Of a stretch of 64,000 bases of DNA, positions 60,616 through 64,000 are shown piece by piece. Both the position numbers and the translations under genes were made by a program. The notes below the pieces were generated by a model that had not been told where the DNA came from, did no database searches, and was given only the letters and a program-made list of their open reading frames with translations. The DNA comes from Murimonas intestini (GTDB lineage Bacteria > Bacillota > Clostridia > Lachnospirales > Lachnospiraceae): assembly GCA_003148945.1 (NCBI GenBank), contig QGGY01000017.1, positions 62,001 to 126,000 of the forward strand, written 5' to 3'. Numbering within the stretch: position 1 is the first letter of the stretch; every line of letters begins with the position of its first letter.

Positions 60616-61540
60616 CATAATGATTCCTTGTTACAATGAGGAAGAGAATATCAAACCGATTACAGAGGCAGTTGTTGAGATGATGGTGCATGAACTCCCG
60701 CAATACGATTATGAGCTTCTGTTTATTGATAACTGCTCACAGGATCGGACAAGGGAATACATAAGGGAATTGTGCAGCGAGAACCCGAAGGTGAAGGCAA
60801 TTTTTAATGTAACAAACTTTGGACAGTTCAACTCGCCATTCTATGGGATGTGTCAGACATCAGGTGATTGTACAGTGGTGTTATGCTGTGATTTTCAAGA
60901 CCCAGTAGAGTTAATTCCGCGTTTCGTGGAGGAATGGGAGAATGGCTATAGAATAGTAAGTGGGATAAAGACGAGCAGCAAGGAAAATCGCCTGGTGTAC
61001 TGGATACGTTCAGCATACTACAAAGTCATCCGCAACATGTCAGAGGTGGAGATGATTGAGCATTTCACAGGGTTCGGACTTTATGATGCGTCCTTCATAA
61101 AACTTTTACGAGAGTTAAAAGATCCACTTCCTTTCTTAAGAGGTATCGTAGCGGAATATGGGTTTAAGAGAAAGGACATTGAATATGAACAGCCTAGGAG
61201 ACGTGCTGGGAAGACAAAGAACAACTTTTATACATTATATGATGCAGCGATGCTAAGCATTACGTCCTACACGAAGGTTGGGCTGAGGATTGCTACATTC
61301 TTGGGATTTGTATCATCGATTATCTGTTTTGTTATAGCAATCGTGTATCTGGTTTTGAAACTGTTGCACTGGAATGAAATGGTGATGGGGATGGCGCCTA
61401 TAGCTATTGGAGTATTCCTTATTGGATCCATCCAGTTATTCTTTATAGGTCTATTAGGCGAATATATTTTAAACATCAACAAGCGAGTAATGAATCGGCC
61501 TTTGGTTGTTGAGGAAGAAAGAATTAATTTTGAAGAGTGA
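60602..61540 (+). CDS. GtrB/DPM-like GT2 with two C-terminal membrane helices
   Basis: The 312-residue protein has IMIPCYNEEENIKPITEAV, LFIDNCSQDRT and the acidic CCDFQDPVELI, then the family EYGFKRKDIEYEQPRRRAGKT and two C-terminal helices (ATFLGFVSSIICFVIAIVYLVL and IAIGVFLIGSIQLFFIGLLGEYI). This is the bactoprenol-phosphate glycosyltransferase layout. It would place a sugar on undecaprenyl phosphate for transfer outside the membrane. The adjoining GT87-type protein is a candidate user. The start overlaps the SDR gene. Confidence 0.9.
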   Translation: MKKISIMIPCYNEEENIKPITEAVVEMMVHELPQYDYELLFIDNCSQDRTREYIRELCSENPKVKAIFNVTNFGQFNSPFYGMCQTSGDCTVVLCCDFQDPVELIPRFVEEWENGYRIVSGIKTSSKENRLVYWIRSAYYKVIRNMSEVEMIEHFTGFGLYDASFIKLLRELKDPLPFLRGIVAEYGFKRKDIEYEQPRRRAGKTKNNFYTLYDAAMLSITSYTKVGLRIATFLGFVSSIICFVIAIVYLVLKLLHWNEMVMGMAPIAIGVFLIGSIQLFFIGLLGEYILNINKRVMNRPLVVEEERINFEE

Positions 61541-61696
61541 AAATAAAGAAAATCGGCAAATTCAGAGCAGTTTTCAAGTATTATAGCTGGAATCCATATA
61601 ACCTGTATTTATATAATTAAGCGTAGATATAGTGCTATTGGAAAGGAGAGACTAGAACAGAAGTCATTATAATAATCTGTTTTAGCTGAAACGAAA

Positions 61697-63988
61697 ATGA
61701 AACATGTTATGAAACACTGGGAGATTGTGATATACACAATAGCTGTTTGTACAATATTAGTCACAATAATCGCTATTTTTTTTGATAGAGAGTCTATTAC
61801 AGAATACTATAATGTAAAACAAGGCTCTGTGTTAGAACAGAGAGAAGATACTAATAAATTAAGTTCTTTGTTTGCAGGTAATGGGACAAAAAAAAGTCCT
61901 TATTTAATCAGTACTATAGATGATATTGCCAAACTAAGAGATGTATTAGTTGATAACATTGATTGTGAAGGTATTTATTTTGCGCAAACAGATGATATTG
62001 ATGTGTCTAATGAAGGTATCTGGCAACCCATAAGTCCCATAAATGGTGAAAGTTTTTTTATGGGTGAATATGATGGGCAGGGACATATAATAACTAATCT
62101 TTTACTTAGTCATGAAAATACATCTTTTTTTGGAAAAGTAGGCGGATTAATTAAGAATTTAGGATTTGAAAATATTACCATTAATTCTGATAATTGTGCA
62201 GTTATTTTAAATAATGTGGTGGAAGAACATCAGTTATCAGTTGTAAATTGCTATATTAAAAATGTGAGTATATCTCAAGAGTTTTTCAATGTTGGTTTAT
62301 TTGCAAATGATTTTTCGAGAGGAACATTGATCCACTGTTGGAGTAATTCTAACATGCATTTTATTATAGATACAACAATGGATTATGCATCAGTTAATTA
62401 TTGCTTTTATATGGGTGATATTTATGATTTATCTAGGGAATTGCTAATTTATTCTGAGAACAACAGTAATATTGCTAATATAACGGAAAATAGAATTTCG
62501 GAAAGTATGAATTCTAGTATGGATCAAATTGCTAATTATGGGGTTACAGGAGAGTTTTATGGTTTTCAGGGAGATAGTCTTGAAAAACTGAAATTTTCAA
62601 GACAGTTAATAACGATAAATAATAAAGAAAATCTGACTATACTATATAAATTTATTCGGAATTTGATTATCTATGCAGGACTGTTTGCTTTGATCTTTCT
62701 GATTTCATTTGTAATATCAAGAAAGAACAAAATTAATATTACCAAATGGGTTTTTTATGGATCGCTATCAGTGTGTATGATATTAACCATAGTTTATGGA
62801 GCAATGACACACGGAGTATCAATAATCGCTTTGCTGTATGATGGTAGAAGTGATGGACAATTAAAAATGTTCACGGATTTTTTTGACTGTATAAGACCAG
62901 GTTTTACCGCTTATACGGATAGTCAAAACGGGATATCTACTATATATCCACCATTGGTTTCTGTTATATTCGGACTTTTGAATATGTTTATTCCTAGGGA
63001 GGAGTTATATAGTTCGATTGCAGCAAGAAATAGTCAAATGGGAACAGTTATGATAGGATATGTAATTGCACTAGCAGCTATTTTATTTTATAAGACTATT
63101 ATAAAGTATAAACGAGGGTCTAAGTTTGAAATTGGTGTTTTTATAATGCTGATAGCCTTCTCTTATCCTGTATTACATGATCTCGAGCGTGGAAATGTTT
63201 CTATTTTTTGTGGAATGCTTATTACTGTATTCTTGTTTGGATATCGATCAAGTAGTGTTTCAAAACGAAATATTGCATACATTGCGTTGGCTGTTGCAGC
63301 AGGTATTAAGATTTATCCGGCGCTATTAGGAATCCTTCTTTTCAGGGAGAAGAGGACAAAAGAAATATTTAATTGTCTATCTATAGGAATTATTATTAAT
63401 TTGATTCCAGCCATTTTTTTGAATACTGGTTTTTCATCTATTGCATACATGGTAATTAATGCTAAAACAATGATTTCAAATAATTCTATCATTGGCGGAA
63501 AGGTAGATTTGTCACGTTTGATTCAAATACCGCAGAAAATTAGTAATTCTTTAGTTCTGGATGGAATAGTCGAACATTATTTTTTAATCTGGATTATATT
63601 GGCGTTATTGGTACTTATAGTGATTTTATATAGTAGAATTGAAGACTGGAAGATTTTTTCATTAGCGATTCTTGGGATTATTCTTTTGTCATCATTCTCT
63701 CCATTTTACTATTATATATATATGTTGGGTCCTTTAATTATTTTTCTGGATTCCAACATAAGAAGAAAAAAGAGAGATATTCTTTATGCCCTTTTATTTG
63801 TTGGTATATTTATGACGTTTGCATCAATTCATAAGTATCCATTGGTAGCTTTTATACCAGAAGAAGGTGTATGGAATATGACAGTAATTGCAGGGTGTAC
63901 ATCGGTGGTTTTTTTTATAGTATTGTTATTGGAAGGAATATATGATTGTCTAAAAAGATTAATTAAATGTGGTAGATGGAATGGATAA
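61697..63988 (+). CDS. Fusion of an extracellular beta-helix-like domain with a GT87-type membrane glycosyltransferase
   Basis: The 763-residue protein has an N-terminal helix (11-32), an extracytoplasmic domain (about 55-300) with GLUG/beta-helix-type pattern (GTKKSPYLISTIDDIAKL, FMGEYDGQGHIITNLLL, GLIKNLGFENI), a helix at about 322 and then 10-11 helices to the C-terminus. The membrane part resembles DUF2029/GT87 mannosyltransferase-like proteins (GRSDGQLKMFTDFFDCIRPG, YPVLHDLERGNVSIF, GIKIYPALLGILLF). The donor is probably a polyprenyl-phosphate sugar. It is very AT-rich. The 156-bp gap before it shows no convincing promoter. The gene ends 12 bp before the window does. Confidence 0.78.
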   Translation: MKHVMKHWEIVIYTIAVCTILVTIIAIFFDRESITEYYNVKQGSVLEQREDTNKLSSLFAGNGTKKSPYLISTIDDIAKLRDVLVDNIDCEGIYFAQTDDIDVSNEGIWQPISPINGESFFMGEYDGQGHIITNLLLSHENTSFFGKVGGLIKNLGFENITINSDNCAVILNNVVEEHQLSVVNCYIKNVSISQEFFNVGLFANDFSRGTLIHCWSNSNMHFIIDTTMDYASVNYCFYMGDIYDLSRELLIYSENNSNIANITENRISESMNSSMDQIANYGVTGEFYGFQGDSLEKLKFSRQLITINNKENLTILYKFIRNLIIYAGLFALIFLISFVISRKNKINITKWVFYGSLSVCMILTIVYGAMTHGVSIIALLYDGRSDGQLKMFTDFFDCIRPGFTAYTDSQNGISTIYPPLVSVIFGLLNMFIPREELYSSIAARNSQMGTVMIGYVIALAAILFYKTIIKYKRGSKFEIGVFIMLIAFSYPVLHDLERGNVSIFCGMLITVFLFGYRSSSVSKRNIAYIALAVAAGIKIYPALLGILLFREKRTKEIFNCLSIGIIINLIPAIFLNTGFSSIAYMVINAKTMISNNSIIGGKVDLSRLIQIPQKISNSLVLDGIVEHYFLIWIILALLVLIVILYSRIEDWKIFSLAILGIILLSSFSPFYYYIYMLGPLIIFLDSNIRRKKRDILYALLFVGIFMTFASIHKYPLVAFIPEEGVWNMTVIAGCTSVVFFIVLLLEGIYDCLKRLIKCGRWNG

Positions 63989-64000
63989 AGATCATATTTT

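Noticed and set aside
61541..61696. Promoter before the last gene from TATAAT at 61612
   Set aside because: No acceptable -35 box lies 16-18 bp upstream.

Overview
The window reads as chromosome of a low-to-mid GC anaerobic Firmicute, most likely Lachnospiraceae (Clostridia). The basis is strong AGGAGG-type ribosome binding sites, consensus TTGACA/TATAAT promoters, a C5-pathway haem/corrinoid gene set, uvrB-uvrA and cdaA-ybbR gene pairs, and surface proteins with pneumococcus-like choline-binding repeats. The family assignment is inference. No rRNA, tRNA, CRISPR array, insertion sequence or replication origin was recognised.

Positions 1-17500 are mostly housekeeping on the + strand. They carry the end of hemD (open at the left edge), hemB and hemL, then a 726-bp intergenic stretch with a LexA-like box on a promoter, a decayed RhuM-like gene and a 15-bp-arm palindrome. 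uvrB-uvrA follows, then a hairpin-rich gap, mreB-recD2-comF, a duplicated promoter-like dyad, two unrecognised membrane proteins, cdaA-ybbR (c-di-AMP synthesis) and ptsH.

Positions 17500-31450 look like a self-contained phosphocholine surface-decoration locus. It has a fused wHTH/LicC-like/LicA choline-activation protein under a TGTTCA-repeat operator, a BCCT choline/betaine-type transporter and two LicD-family phosphocholine transferases. Three secreted proteins carry choline-binding-type repeats: an L,D-transpeptidase, an Amidase_3 hydrolase and a close relative of the pneumococcal phosphorylcholine esterase Pce/CbpE. Together they would import and activate choline, attach it to a glycan, anchor enzymes to it and remove it again. 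An XRE regulator/Uma2 nuclease pair sits inside the locus.

Positions 31440-64000 are a large cell-surface polysaccharide locus on the + strand that runs directly on from the second licD gene. It holds a flippase, many GT2 glycosyltransferases, DUF2304 and DUF2142 proteins, rfbD (dTDP-rhamnose), two paralogous split pairs of membrane proteins, a polyprenyl-phosphate sugar-1-phosphate transferase, a Wzm/Wzt-type ABC exporter, UDP-galactopyranose mutase with a GlfT-like galactofuranosyltransferase, and a beta-helix protein. It then carries rfbF-rfbG-rfbH followed by a TPP enzyme and an SDR reductase, the gene set expected for a CDP-yersiniose-like branched-chain 3,6-dideoxyhexose. The last gene fuses an extracellular beta-helix-like domain to a GT87-type membrane transferase. 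Base composition becomes visibly more AT-rich from about 42 kb and most of all at 52.8-54.4 and 61.7-64.0 kb, suggesting assembly by horizontal exchange.
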